Shown: positions 22,312 to 34,506, numbered from the stretch's first letter. The stretch is 64,000 bases of DNA from Erigeron canadensis (GCF_010389155.1 NC_057761.1:47912213-47976212), one strand, 5' to 3'. A program made the numbers and translations. Notes: generated by a model not told the origin, from the sequence alone.

Positions 22312-24578
22312 GAAAGATAATTTGAGACCAACTAAAAAAAGTCCAAAAAAGGACCATTGATTTTCGTAACTTACACACCACCATCATCATCTACTACGAT
22401 ATACAAGACTTTTTTGTAAAAACACTAAGACTTTCCGGCGACGGGCCCACCAGATCATCATGTGTAAGTTAACTTACACATTACACATGATTTTCTGGTG
22501 GGCCCGTCGCCGGAAAGTCTTGGTGTTTTTACAAAAAAGTCTTGTATATCGTAGTAGATGATGATGGTGTACAAAAATCAATGGTCCTAGTTGGTCCTAA
22601 AATAAGAGGTGGTCTCAAAATATCTCAACCCTATATATATATAATATTTTGAAATTAAAAACTGTAATATAAACGGAACCACAACGTCATAAGAAGAGAC
22701 AGTTGTGCGATAGATTCAAAGCAACAATCACTGATATATCTGCATAAAGTAATTGTACATGTAAGGGAGTGTTCTTTTGAGGATAAAACTCATTAGTTGA
22801 TTTGGATCTATTAGAAAAGAATGATGCTATGTTATCCACTTATCCAATATATTGATGTATTTGGATTTATTGTGTATGTACAGATGAAGAGACCGGATGG
22901 TATGATGGGCAGGTAAGTTCTATATAGATCATTGCCTTTGGTATTGATTTAAATAGCTTATAGAGATATATTTGTGACCCGAAGAAAAAAGAAAACCCAT
23001 GAGGTTACTTCTTTGTTGCATACATGGTTACAAAAGAAGATATACATATACACCCTTTTTTTGTTAATATTGGCTCCCTATTTAATTACCGTTTTTTGAA
23101 GGTTATGTATGGTAACAGATTTGGGTGAAGACTGCTGAGGTGCTTGCACGGGATCGACTTTTAGGATCATTTACTGTAAGTGATACATCCTTTATCATTT
23201 TCAGTCTTTCAGAGGTGGCAGCTTTGACTTGTTTACTTGTGAATTAGTCCGCTTGGTTGGGTTTTATGTTAAACAACTGAAGTGGATGAAATTTTTAAAA
23301 ATAGCTAGAAGGGAAACGGGTCCAATGGGTCAAACAGATTATACATCCATAGTATATTGTACTGCATGTTAAATCTGAAATATAAAGACTTTATTGCGGT
23401 GACAACTGACAAGTGGGTGAGTAACAACTAGATTAAGATTGGTGCATTACACAGAGTTGCATAAAGTTCAAAGTAAGAAAATACTTTTGCTCGCGATTCT
23501 ACTGGAACTAAGGACCTGAATGGAATTTCAGAGCTCCCACGCCGTCTGTTTTATTTCATTTGATCATATCATTAGAATTGGTCATCATTGTCTCCATTTA
23601 TCCCTTCACATGAATTTTACCTTTTGAACTTCACCCATCCATTTCTCTGCCCTTTTAACGATTTTATAATTCTACAATTTCCATATACATCAATATTAGA
23701 GATGGTATTATCTCTGATGCACATGAAAATAACTCCCAAATAATTTTTTGTTTGACCTATTAGTCACAGACAATCCCTTACCGTATCACCATTTGACCCA
23801 TTAAGTATCAAACAAAAATCATGTCAAAGTCTTAGGGAACCCTTTGAATGTAGACCTAGAAGTGAAAACGTGTCGCACAAGTTCGGTAATGGGTCAAAAC
23901 GGGCAATTTTTCTGGTTCAGGTCAGGCCAAGTTAGTTTGACACACAAACAGTTTTACGCCTATTATGTTCTACTTCCAGAATTAATTAATGTGTTAAATA
24001 TGATTAGGGAAACTTTAAAATTATGGTCTTAAGTTTTTTTACAAAAATCATCTGAGCACAGTTGTGCATTTGGAATACACTTTGACCAAACTTCTGACTC
24101 ATTCACCCTTTCCATGTTAGTTAAAATGTTTGCTTTTTACCCATTTGACCAACTTGGGAGCCTGGATTGACCATTTTACTTATAAATGGATAATGGGTTG
24201 AAATTGCCACCTATGTAGAACCATATGTTCATGAAATGTGATCCATATGCAGCCAATGGGAGTTGGTCCATGCGGAAGTTCAACCATTAGAATATCAAAC
24301 TTCAAAACTGTTGCATGAAGTTTGACTTTCATTCTTTTGGGATCCAGGTGAAACCAGTGCTAAACAGATTAAAGAACACATTGGTGACTCTAGCAATATC
24401 TTTGTTCATTTCCATTGCTCTTCTTATCAACACGGAAACCACCCAAAAGGATGCCTACATCCCATCTGGCAGAGAACCTGGTGGCAGATCAGTAGCAGGT
24501 GTCTATAACGATGAGTCTGCAAGATCATTTGAACCAGAAGCATTTTGTGGCGGATCTGGCCCCTCCATGGATGATTAG
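20018..24578 (+). CDS. CGLD27: CGLD27 / DUF1230 plastid protein, four exons
   Basis: Exons at 20018-20492, 22884-22912, 23119-23175 and 24348-24578 join without a stop to 263 residues, all with GT-AG introns. Residues 1 to about 55 are rich in Ser, Pro, Thr and Leu with few acids, a typical chloroplast transit peptide. Two hydrophobic segments follow (about 91-107 and 118-137), then the signature split over exons 1-3, EYEETGWYDGQIWVKTAEVL, then VKPVLNRLKNTLVTLAISLF and the conserved tail YIPSGREPGGRSVAGVYNDE. This matches CGLD27 (conserved in the green lineage and diatoms). The family is linked in the literature to iron-limited growth; its chemistry is unknown. It is probably a thylakoid or envelope membrane protein. 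Exon 2 is a 29-nt microexon. Intron 1 (2391 nt) holds a large hairpin transposon. Confidence 0.92.
21320..21660 (+). repeat. Pyrimidine-rich dispersed repeat in CGLD27 intron 1
   Basis: CTCTCCAACTCCCCCACCCC..., then CAAGGAATGCCACTCACC and a TATATAG, then a purine-rich half ending GCTTACCCTCCTCCCTAAGG. A similar arrangement (CTCACC-rich, CAAGGAATGCATCACATCCC) is at about 47485-47610. Small open frames inside are low complexity. Probably a non-autonomous, possibly Harbinger-like, transposon pair. Confidence 0.4.
22309..22631. mobile_element. Foldback MITE (323-bp near-perfect palindrome) in CGLD27 intron 1
   Basis: The left arm from GGGGAAAGATAATTTGAGACC and the right arm, read inversely from GGGTTGAGATATTTTGAGACC, stay complementary for most of about 155 bp, meeting at TGTGTAAGTTAACTTACACA (22461-22480). 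Both sides lie against TA repeats, and the left one is a TA microsatellite (about 22280-22308), so the target site is TA-rich. It has no coding capacity. Confidence 0.85.
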
Positions 24579-26881
24579 ATGAAGGCGTTACGATGTGCAT
24601 ACGTATACAAGCAATAACATATGTGATTTATCTATGTATAGGCACCCTTTTGTACAGATTTATTTATATTACTAGTTGTCTATTAGTATGATGTTAATAA
24701 TTATTAAATGCATTATGTTTTCATTTTCATTATCATTTTCATTTTCTTTTACTATTGACAAACAAACATAGCATCCTTTTCTGTAGATGTTCATTCTACG
24801 TTAACAAAGGTATATATGACATTGATATCTTACCTAATATCATTTTTAAGTATTTAACTAAAGTATTCATAAAATATATCTTACTTTGATTTTTAAGTAT
24901 TTAACTAAAGTATTCATAAAATATATCTTACTTTGTTGAAATAAATAAATGAATTTAAAAAGTCAACAATGGTTACCTTATAACAGACATTTAAAATTGT
25001 GGTAATTTAAAGAGTTGTTAGGCACCTGGCCCGGTCATCATTTTCTAGTAGCCATGCACATTTGGAATCGGCATCAGTTTTACACAAATTGTTAAAGTTG
25101 AAGTTCTTTTTAACGATAAAGAGATACTCCCACACATATTGTTAAAAAGGAAGTTCTTTTTCACGATAGAATGTTAGAGAGATAACATTAAGGTTATAGG
25201 CACACGAATGTTATGACTTTGATATATGAACGTAATTTTTAAATGTCTTGGTTTTATCATACAAAATTGATTAGCACCGCATCTTGTTGCCCATCAATTC
25301 TTTATTTCTATATATTGCAATGATACTTTATTTATATTATTAAAAGAGTAATTATTATTTTATAGACACAGTAAAAATCATCATATATGTAAAACTATAT
25401 ATTATCTTATCATGTAAGTTGATAAAGTTACATTGAAAAACCTTTTATCTTTTTCCTCCTTTTTTTCCTCTATATTATTTATTGCATACGAACCCAAATA
25501 TGTTAAGACAATTAATTGACAATTTAATCTAACTGGAAGCTGAATGCAACACATCTACATAACAATATGACACATTAAACCAACAAAGTTGATAATGCAT
25601 CGGCTTAAGACCAATATGCAACAAAACAACCCAAAGATTTGCTAATGTGGCACATTCACAAGTCACCCAACTTTGAATTAAATCTGAAGTTTCCTGTAAT
25701 TTATTGTAACCAAAATTTACCATCACAAATAGGTTTTCAATACTTTTCAATTGACACCCAAATGGCTATAACAAGTTTTGTTTAAACCACAACTAGTACA
25801 AATGGCATTTGACCTGTTTACACAATAATTCAAACAATATCGTACATATATCAAGATGACTATTTTTGTAACAAGTTGTGTTAGTATCAAAGGGAGAGTT
25901 CAAAATATCAATACCACTTCATCCTTTCAAAGTTAGCCAAGCTAATTCATCTTTGGCAAAGTTCTTGAATCAGGCCACCTACACCTGTTTTTTTTTTCCC
26001 TTTGCCGTAACATTGATTCAACTGACATTGATAACTTGTAGTACGTATTACTTTTAATGTCCAACCAACAAAGATCATGATACATTTCCGCAAGCGATTG
26101 CATATTATCTCTCAGCACTAAGGCGTCTATGACTTCATAGCCATTATTATTATTGGTATTCCATCAAAAACGTTAACAACTAACAAATAAGCAAGCATTT
26201 AGTGAGTTCTAACTTCTAAGATACTGTCTATCTCGGATGTCATTTATGAGTTTTGAAACATTAACATATAACATTTGTCGCTCATATTAAAAAAAAAAAA
26301 CCTAAACATCAACATATCAACGCGTTCCAAGCACCGATCATATCAATGTGCTTCAAATAATATATCTATACAAGTAATCAAAGAGCTCACTTTTGTTAAC
26401 AAAACATCATACTTAGAGTGATCACCTATTTTATTAAATGTATTTCGTAATAACATATTATCATTAAGCATCTATGGACTATGGCCTAATCACCATCTAG
26501 TTCTTCATATTCACAAGACATTATCACAACTTCATCATTAGGCATTTTAGTCGTAATTACTCGTTTTCAAGTTTAATATCACAAAATTTAAAACGGGTGA
26601 TTAATAGGTTCAAGTTGATTGATGGTGATATAAAAACGGTGAATGGTCTCAATCCATTCATCCTCCAACTTGGCTCAGCAACGTGAGAGATAGAAGATTA
26701 CTTAAATCTGGACCCCACTCTCTTCTCCTACTCTACTCTATCAAATCAATCAAATTTTATTTTTATTTTTTCTAAAAAAAACAAAACCGACACAAATTCA
26801 CACACACACACCAAACACATTCATATATACTAACACTCCCACTGCCGGCCCACGGATACCTCCGTCGCCGCCGTCCCTGCG
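24579..26881. other. Intergenic DNA between CGLD27 and KEA
   Basis: Holds the CGLD27 3' UTR, a perfect 47-bp tandem repeat (24842-24935) and, in the last 200 bases, the KEA promoter and 5' UTR (CT-rich tract around 26710-26750, CACACACA near 26800). No other gene seen. Confidence 0.6.
24842..24935 (+). repeat. Perfect 47-bp tandem repeat, two units
   Basis: Two identical units (24842-24888 and 24889-24935), each starting ATTTTTAAGTATTTAACTAA and ending ATATCTTACTTTG. The identity suggests a recent duplication. Confidence 0.95.
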
Positions 26882-29800
26882 ATGAATTACAGGGACCACC
26901 ACTGCCGCCGTCGTTTCTCTCTCGTCATCCAATTTCTCTCCCTAATTTCACTAATCATATACGCCTCTGCTGACGTCACCGTATCGGAAACAGATCAGCA
27001 ACAGCTGCAGCAAGTTGAGGAAACCGCCACCGCCGCTGGCATTAGCTTTGTAAATAACGCCACCGTGAATGCTACTACTGATAGAGACCGGAGCTTCGCC
27101 GGAATGATTGATCGTGCTCTTGAAAAAGAGTTCACTGAAAGTGATCAAAATGAAGGTTTATAATCATACTAATTACAATTAGATCTCTTTGATTTAAGTT
27201 ATTTACTTAGAGTTTTTCATATCTATATATATGGTTAATTATTATTATCTGATAATGTTAGGGTTTTTTATAATTCTATATTGATTGATTGTTTGCTACA
27301 TTATTGTTCAACTTTGAGAGATCCTTTTAAGTTAAGAGTTTGACTTATGTTTTTCCTACTTGACCTCTAATTTATATTATTATAATAGTTACTGTTATAT
27401 GCAAAATATAATAATTATAGATATCAAATAAATGGATCTGTTAATGATGTAGGACTTTGCTTGAATCTGAAGCATATCACAATGGTGGATATTATCATAT
27501 TCAAATTAGAGTTACTTGGCATCTATTCAACTGATTTCAACGTTTTTGTTTTGCTAACCATGGCTCTAATTAGCAAACCCCAGAATTTTTTTTATTTTTA
27601 TTTTTGGGTGCTGGCATTAAATTGAATATAATGGGTATGTGTTCTTTTTCCTTGAAAAAAATTTATGATTTGACTTCAAGATACAAGTCTAGTTCATGTG
27701 AAACATGTCAAGTATTGAAGTTTAATTATTTTATCAGCATTGATGATGTATGCTTTGATAAAAATGTCAAAACAGGTTTTTTCTTTATATTTTGTTTCAT
27801 TTTTTTTTTTGTTCTTTTTGGAATATCTAGTTATGAAGATTTTGAAAGTAAGGAAAGTCTTATACAGAAAGAGATAATGCACTTTCTTATGCATCAAATG
27901 GATAAATGCTAACCAAACATATATTATGTCATGCATTACGTATTTACTACAATTCTTTAGTTCAGATTCTAGATCTTTAAATTATTTAGCACTGGCCACT
28001 AATTAATTTATACTGAAAGCTGTGGTGTACAATGAACTTTCACTCGTTCTAAATTATCAAACGTTTGAACTGGTGGTGCTTTTTCTTCTTTTCTATTTTT
28101 TATTTTTACAAATTTACGGCAGTTGATGGATTTCACTATGTTTAAGGAGAAAATGGGAAACCTGGGATCAGATGCCATGTTACTGGGAAAATTGCTTTAG
28201 CTTGTTAAGTTATATATAGACTTAGTTGCAGATTGTGAATCAATCTATTAGTATGGTATATTACAATCCATGAGATTTTGGGTGTTATGTTATAGGTATT
28301 AGTATATGATGCTTGATGCATAGTATTACTCTCCTATATGAGCTCCACAAGAATAGTTTATGCTCCCTGTTATAATCAAAAATCTGCAGTAAATGATCAT
28401 TGAAGATGCCCCTATGCAATCTGAAAAAAACTATAGTTACAAGATAATCATCTTGAAGCAAAAGGAACTAACACTTATTCTTTTAAGTAGAGTTAATAAT
28501 TACTCTACTCCACTTGATTTAAGATAATTATGTGTTTGAGTATTGACACTTTCTATTGGAGTGGCAGAATTTAATATTGCGGTTGGTAGTGGCAGTGTGG
28601 CACTGTTTCAATATACCTTCTTATTTTTGTATTAACTGTAGACTACAAGTTACTGCATGAATATATGTTAAGTATTTGGCTTACTTATCGGTCATTGCTA
28701 GTGTTAAACCTATGACTGAGTATAGACGCATTAATCTGGAAGCGTTGATGCACATTTCTTGATATTTATTTTTTTCACATGCATTGCATTTTCAGAGAAT
28801 GATGCAGGAAGCTTCAATAATAGTGTTGCTGGGCAACAGGTTAGTGCTGTCAGGTTTTATATAGTCTCAGATGGATAAATACACTTTAGTTTTTCTCACC
28901 AAAATCAGGTTTTTTAAAAAGGTAGCGTGGAATCGTATTCCATTGTAATAAACAAAAATTTGGTTTTCCAGTTAATATGGTTCATCTCTTGCTTTATGTT
29001 TACTTGATGATGGGATTCGTCCTCAAGTATTTTTTAAGACAGCTGAAGAAATCCAATTTCTTTAGCTTTTCACTTGTAACTCAATATGTAAAGCATGTTT
29101 CTTTGCTTGCTAATTTTTTTATTTTCAATTTTCACCAGGCTGTATTGGAAACTGTAGCCAGGGTCAAGTCCAAGAAAAATGACACAAAAGACGATAAGTA
29201 TGGACTCTGATCAGTTATTTCAAGCTCTATATTTAATAGCTTATACCTTAATCATAATAATCTTGGTCAAATGCAGAAGTTAGATTAAAGAGTACTACTC
29301 ATATTAAGACAAATCTTGTAGGTCCTTTCAACTTCATCATGTTTTCAATATGGATAATGACAATGGAGCAGAAGAAACACCAACACTAATTGACAGGAAG
29401 GTAAAAACTTGAAGTTTGTTCTGCCTTTCAAAAAAAAAAAAAAACTTTTGTAATGTTATATAATATATTTTAGCTACAGGTATTGATGTATCGTCGTTTT
29501 TTGTTCAGGATAATGTTTTTATAATCTCCAATTTCAAATCAAAATATCCCGTGCTACAGTTAGACCTGAGGTAATTTTCCAGCTTCATGGCTATCTTTCT
29601 ATCAATATTTTGCTACAAAAGCAACATTTTAAATTCAATCATCCAATTTCTTATTGTTGATTTTACAGGTTAATCTCGGATCTTGTAGTTGTTATTGTAT
29701 CTGCCACTTGTGGCGGCATAGCCTTCGCGTGCGCAGGACAACCAGTATGAACACTCTTTTGGTCTTTGCTTGTGCTCATTTATTTTATCCTCAAATGTGT

Positions 29801-32800
29801 ACTGCTTATGTCTTAATTTTTACATGACTAACTATGGCCATCATTCTGTTTTAACAGGTGATTACTGGATATTTGCTGGCAGGATCTCTTGTTGGGCCCG
29901 GTGGGCTGGATGTGGTCAGTGAATTGGTCCAAGTACGTCACCTAGACCTAGTATTTAACACTTCTACCCCACGATTATATATTGTGCTCCTTTACAAGGC
30001 TGTAATGATATATAGGAGCTAAAACTTGCTTGTTCAAATTTAGGTAGAAACTGTAGCACAATTTGGTGTAATTTTCCTTCTTTTTGCTTTGGGATTGGAG
30101 TTCTCTGTGGCGAAGGTTAGGTTCTTAATTATCACTAATTTGTTATGTCTTACCTACTAACTTTATTCATGTGATCTTGTCAGTGCAATAAACTATTTTA
30201 ACGTAATTCTGATTCTAGCTTAAAGTTGTTCGGGCTGTTGCTGTTCTTGGTGGACTGCTTCAGAGTTTCTTGTTTATGTGCATTTGTGGGATTACTGCCT
30301 CTGTAAGTCAATGATTCCTTTTAACGTCTTTTGGGGCCAGGTTCAGTTTTATGTGTTCACTGTTATCAGTTCTTTTAGGGTATTTCTTTTTTTCAGTTTA
30401 GCTTCTCTGATTTATGGAATTGGATGCCTTTTGCAGTTATGTGGCGGCAAACCTTCTGAGGGAGTTTTTGTTGGTGTGCTCCTTTCAATGTCTTCAACAG
30501 CAGTGGTAAAGACAATGCAACTTAAATCCTTGGAGTGCATGAACCTCTAATTTCATTATAGCTAACTAAATGTTAATGGTTATTGCAAAATGTTTATTCT
30601 GCAGGTCCTGAAATTTTTAATGGAGAAGAATAGTATTAATGCTCTTCATGGACAAGTTACTATCGGGACTCTCATCTTACAGGTCCTTAGCATCCCCCCC
30701 CTCTGAATGTCATCTAGATATAGAGCTTGATCCAGTAGACTTACAAACGATCCTATATTCATCCCAATGGTTTTAGATGATATTAGCAACCACTGTGTAA
30801 ATGATTTTATTGTGCTCTTGATCATATCCATGATGTTTAGTTTACTTTTTTTCTAATAGGATTGTGCTGTGGGTTTATTGTTTGCTCTTCTTCCTGTCCT
30901 TGGGGGAACTTCAGGCGTTCTACAGGGAGTAATATCCATGACTAAATCGTAAGTTATTGATATCTTGATCTGTTGACTTCCTCGTTTGCATACTAATTTA
31001 GTTCGATGTATAGGATCTTAGATCTTATATTAGGTTCCGGTATTTCATGTTAATGCTTTTCAAATGAAAATGTGTACTTTTCACACTGAATCTGCTTCAA
31101 TGAATATCAGAGAATTTTGTTGATTTCAGCATACTGATTCTTAGTTAGTCAGGCTGGTGGCGTTGATTGCATTTTTGGCTGTATTATCAGTATTTTCAAG
31201 GACTGGCTTGCCTTCGTTCCTTAAACTGATGATAAGCCTTTCCTCACAGGTGTGAAGTTATTTAATGTTTTTCAGGTTTTAAAATTGACCATTTGTATAG
31301 TGTTCCCCTTTTAGGCATGTTGACATGTCATTATATATCGTTTATTTATCCTTTCTTAATTGTCTGTGCAGACCAATGAACTGTACCAGTTGGCATCTGT
31401 TGCATTTTGCCTGCTTGTTGCCTGGGTATGTGTTTCTACATAATACTTGATCTTATCTTTAAAACAAATCCATGTTGTGACTGCATTTCATGCAGTATCT
31501 TATTAGTTTATTCATGTAATTTCAGTCAAGTGATAAGCTTGGTCTAAGTTTAGAATTGGGCTCGTTTGCTGCTGGGGTTATGATATCAACAACCGATCTT
31601 GCTCAGCATACACTTGAACAAGTAAGATTGCAGCTGTTTTTTCCTTATGATTTGTTTGGTCACGCCCATTAATTTGGTTTGGAGCAATATAAATAAACCC
31701 CTCCCTGATAAATTTAGTTTATAATATTATAGGGAAATGATTTTCGTACCACAAATATTGATACATCTACCACATAGTACAATTGTTAAAACATACCGTA
31801 CAAACCATTAAAGCATACATGTGGAAGATTAATTAATATATGTGGTACAAGAATCACTTCCCAGTATTATATGTGGCTGTTTCTGGTATTCAGTTATTCT
31901 TTCCGGAAATTAGTTTAGTACTTTGACAGTTTCGCTAATTTTAATGTGTTCCAAACATTCTTGTGGTCATACGGTGCGTGTTATCTTATATGATCCCACA
32001 TCGGCCAAGTATGGGATTGGTTGGTGGTTTATAAGCCTAGGTGTCCCCTCCTTCTTTAAGCTAGCTTTTGGGAGTGAGTTCTACACCTAGCTTATGGCAT
32101 GATACGCGCCTATTATGGGATGGGATCGTATAAATTGGTATCAGAGCCATCCCTACCTTTCGAGGTTCCAACGCTCGGAGTGGTGGCCTATGGATTGGTG
32201 GCTTGGACCCAAGGAGAAGGGTGCCAACTATGACCAACATAGCTGTGACCAACGAGGACGTTGGCTCTTCAAAGGGTGGGGTATTGATATGATCCCACAT
32301 CGGCCAAGTATGGGATTGGTTGGTGGTTTATAAGCCTAGGTGTCCCCTCCTCCTTTGAGCTAGCTTTTGGGAGTGAGTTCTACACCTAGCTTATGGCATG
32401 ATATGCGCCTATTATGGGATGGGTTCGTATCATTATCATATATGTTACAATATGTATTGTCGTATAAACCGTGATGAATATGTATTTATCTCAAATGTTC
32501 TTGTGGTCATGTAGATTTTGTTATTTTATCTGTTACAATATGTGTTTATCAAAGTAAAACATGTTGACTTTATATAATGATAGCAGTATGTGTTCAGCAT
32601 AAAGATTCTTGGATTGAAGTGTTTACTAATGCAGGTTGAACCTATACGCAATTTCTTTGCTGCTCTCTTTCTTGCTAGCATCGGCATGCTGATTCATGTT
32701 CATTTTCTGTGGAATCACATTGATATCCTGCTAGCATCAGTTTTGTTGGTGGTTATTGCCAAGACAATTGTAATATCCATAGTTGTCAAGGGTTTTGGCT

Positions 32801-34506
32801 ACAACAACAAAACTTCAGTTCTTGTAAGTTTTATCATGCTTTTAGACTTGTAACCCAGTTTTTCGGCAATAGAATGCTAGTATAAGAAATGACTGTTTTT
32901 GAACACTCTCCAGTCAGTGTAGCAATTTTCAACTGACTGGTACAATGGTTGGTTAGAATAGTAGCTTGAAACTGATCAATTGGCTCAAAAAGGGTAGAAA
33001 GTTGATTAAAATTGTATTTTAATGCGTAAACTTCTTCAAGTCATTGTATTTGAAGTTTCAGATTATATGTGAATAATTATCTGACACACTAGTAAAAAGT
33101 CTGAAGTTTTTGTTCAAAAAGTGTGTCACGTCAACCCAACCTGACCTCGCCAGTTCATGAACCTCTACACTTTACTTTCTAAGCTAATAAATGTCATAAT
33201 CATTAGAAACCTTACTGGTGATGCCATTATTGTAGTAGAATGGATCCTTTTTCTTTGTACTAACAGATTAAGAAAAGGGATGACCCTAATTATTTCAGTT
33301 TTCCATGTATTATCATTAATAACTAATAATTTATTTTTATAATGCAGGTAGGGATGTCGTTAGCACAAATAGGAGAGTTTGCTTTTGTCCTTCTCAGTCG
33401 TGCTTCTAATCTTCATCTTGTTGAGGTTAGTGTCCAACATATCTGCTGAATCAGTTTCTTCTCTCGTCCTATTCGAACTTGTTTTATGCAATATAGAAGT
33501 ATAAACTTTGAATATGAAAGACAGTGAATAGAACAAATTTGCTCTCATGAGCGACATCTTTGTTTAATTTCGTTTTATTCGAATTGCACGCTTCAGCTTC
33601 TGATACGTCTAACCTTTCAGGGTAAGCTGTACATGCTGCTTCTTGGGACAACTGCTCTTAGCCTGGTATGGATGCCATTATAGTCCCAATTTGTGTGCTA
33701 AATTAATATGATTATTAAACTATAGTAATAATCTACAGATAATGTTATCAAGATACACGTTTGGTGTCTTTCAACTTGTTTAACCGACTTCACCAATCGG
33801 GCTTCAATATAATAAAAACCAAAACATTCAAAATGCCTCAACTGAAGAAACTAAAAAGAAAGTGAAAAAAGAATGTTACAGCCGGTAGCTTTCAGGCTTT
33901 TACTAGCAACATTCCCCCATAATTGGCGGACCAATTATGGATAAAGGTCACAGTTTCAAATCTTGGGATGTTGCACTTTGTCGTTGGTATTGCCCGGCCC
34001 CATAGGATGATGGTACACAGTGATAGGTGAACATAGTCTGAGGCTGGACTTTGAGGAAGGGTTTATTAGGGGAAAAAAGTAAGTCCAAATGGGCACATAG
34101 GGTTGAGGGTTTTTCCGCCCATATAAACCTTTTGGTAAATAAAAGAATGTTACTGCCGATCATAAAAAAAAAAAAACAGTTCAAGCATCTGATGTCAATC
34201 CATGTAGATCCTTTTGGCACTCATGGATCGGTAACACAAGCAATTTTGTAGGTGACAACTCCGTTACTTTTCAAGATTATACCAGCTGTAGTGCATCTTG
34301 GCGTCCTCTTACGGTGGTTCACTCCTGATAGTCAAACTGAGGTGAAATCTTTATTCATACAGATGCACATATCAGTGTCTTCTTTGCTTAACATCGTTTG
34401 TGAATTGCATTTACAGATGGGATTCAAAGTAGATGGGTTACGTTCTGATAGTGCTAAGCAACGAATTGCTTTGATTGCGAAGGATCTTTTGATCCATGAA
34501 GGTTAA
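26882..34506 (+). CDS. KEA: K+/H+ antiporter of the KEA4/5/6 group, 20 exons
   Basis: Exons: 26882-27155, 28796-28839, 29139-29197, 29322-29400, 29509-29570, 29669-29744, 29858-29932, 30044-30115, 30219-30302, 30437-30505, 30605-30682, 30860-30948, 31153-31249, 31372-31425, 31526-31621, 32635-32823, 33348-33425, 33621-33665, 34252-34341, 34417-34506. They give 599 residues in frame. A CPA2 cation/proton exchanger: N-terminal signal peptide (SLVIQFLSLISLIIYASA), a soluble acidic stretch to about residue 160, then about a dozen membrane helices with GQPVITGYLLAGSLVGPGGL, FGVIFLLFALGLEFS, LSMSSTAVVLKFL and DCAVGLLFALLPVLGG. There is no C-terminal KTN (TrkA-N) domain, which separates the KEA4-6 group from KEA1-3. 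By family it acts in Golgi/trans-Golgi/endosomal membranes in luminal pH and K+ balance. Intron 15 carries a MITE and a TRIM. I cannot decide between KEA4, 5 and 6, though the C-terminus GFKVDGLRSDSAKQRI recalls KEA5/6. Confidence 0.93.
31732..31862. mobile_element. Small foldback MITE in KEA intron 15
   Basis: Left end GGGAAATGATTTTCGTACCA and right end (inverse) GGGAAGTGATTCTTGTACCA match over about 28 bp. Both flanks contain TATTATA. Length 131 bp, non-coding. Confidence 0.75.
31986..32432 (+). mobile_element. Complete TRIM retrotransposon in KEA intron 15
   Basis: Terminal-repeat retrotransposon in miniature, 447 bp. Two 148-bp LTRs (31986-32133, 32285-32432) differ at about six positions; both contain ATGATCCCACATCGGCCAAG, and the 3' LTR runs TG...CA. 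Directly after the 5' LTR is the primer binding site TGGTATCAGAGCCA (32136-32149), complementary to the 3' end of initiator tRNA-Met. A purine tract AAAGGGTGGGG (32271-32281) precedes the 3' LTR. The target site TTATC is duplicated exactly at 31981-31985 and 32433-32437. The 151-bp interior codes for nothing, as usual for TRIMs, so any movement depended on enzymes from another element. Same orientation as KEA. Confidence 0.95.
32285..32432 (+). repeat. 3' LTR of the TRIM
   Basis: 148 bp, begins TGATATGATCCC and ends GGGTTCGTATCA, keeping the canonical TG...CA termini. The 5' LTR (31986-32133) begins TTATAT and ends GTATAA, so its terminal bases have mutated since insertion. Confidence 0.93.
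33867..34160 (+). mobile_element. Unclassified insertion in KEA intron 18 flanked by 20-bp repeats
   Basis: AAAAGAATGTTACAGCCGGT (33867-33886) recurs as AAAAGAATGTTACTGCCGAT (34141-34160), 18 of 20 identical, followed by a run of A. The 254 bp between contain GTTTCAAATCTTGGG, which resembles a polymerase III B box. This looks like an old SINE or other retroposed copy; the class is not certain. Confidence 0.4.

Noticed and set aside
32061..32333. Open frames on both strands in KEA intron 15
   Set aside because: They lie inside the TRIM, which is non-coding, and match no retroelement protein.
34252..34506. Single 84-codon terminal exon of KEA
   Set aside because: Continuous, but includes the 75-nt segment with good splice sites whose removal restores the family C-terminus; retention is kept as a finding, not as the main model.
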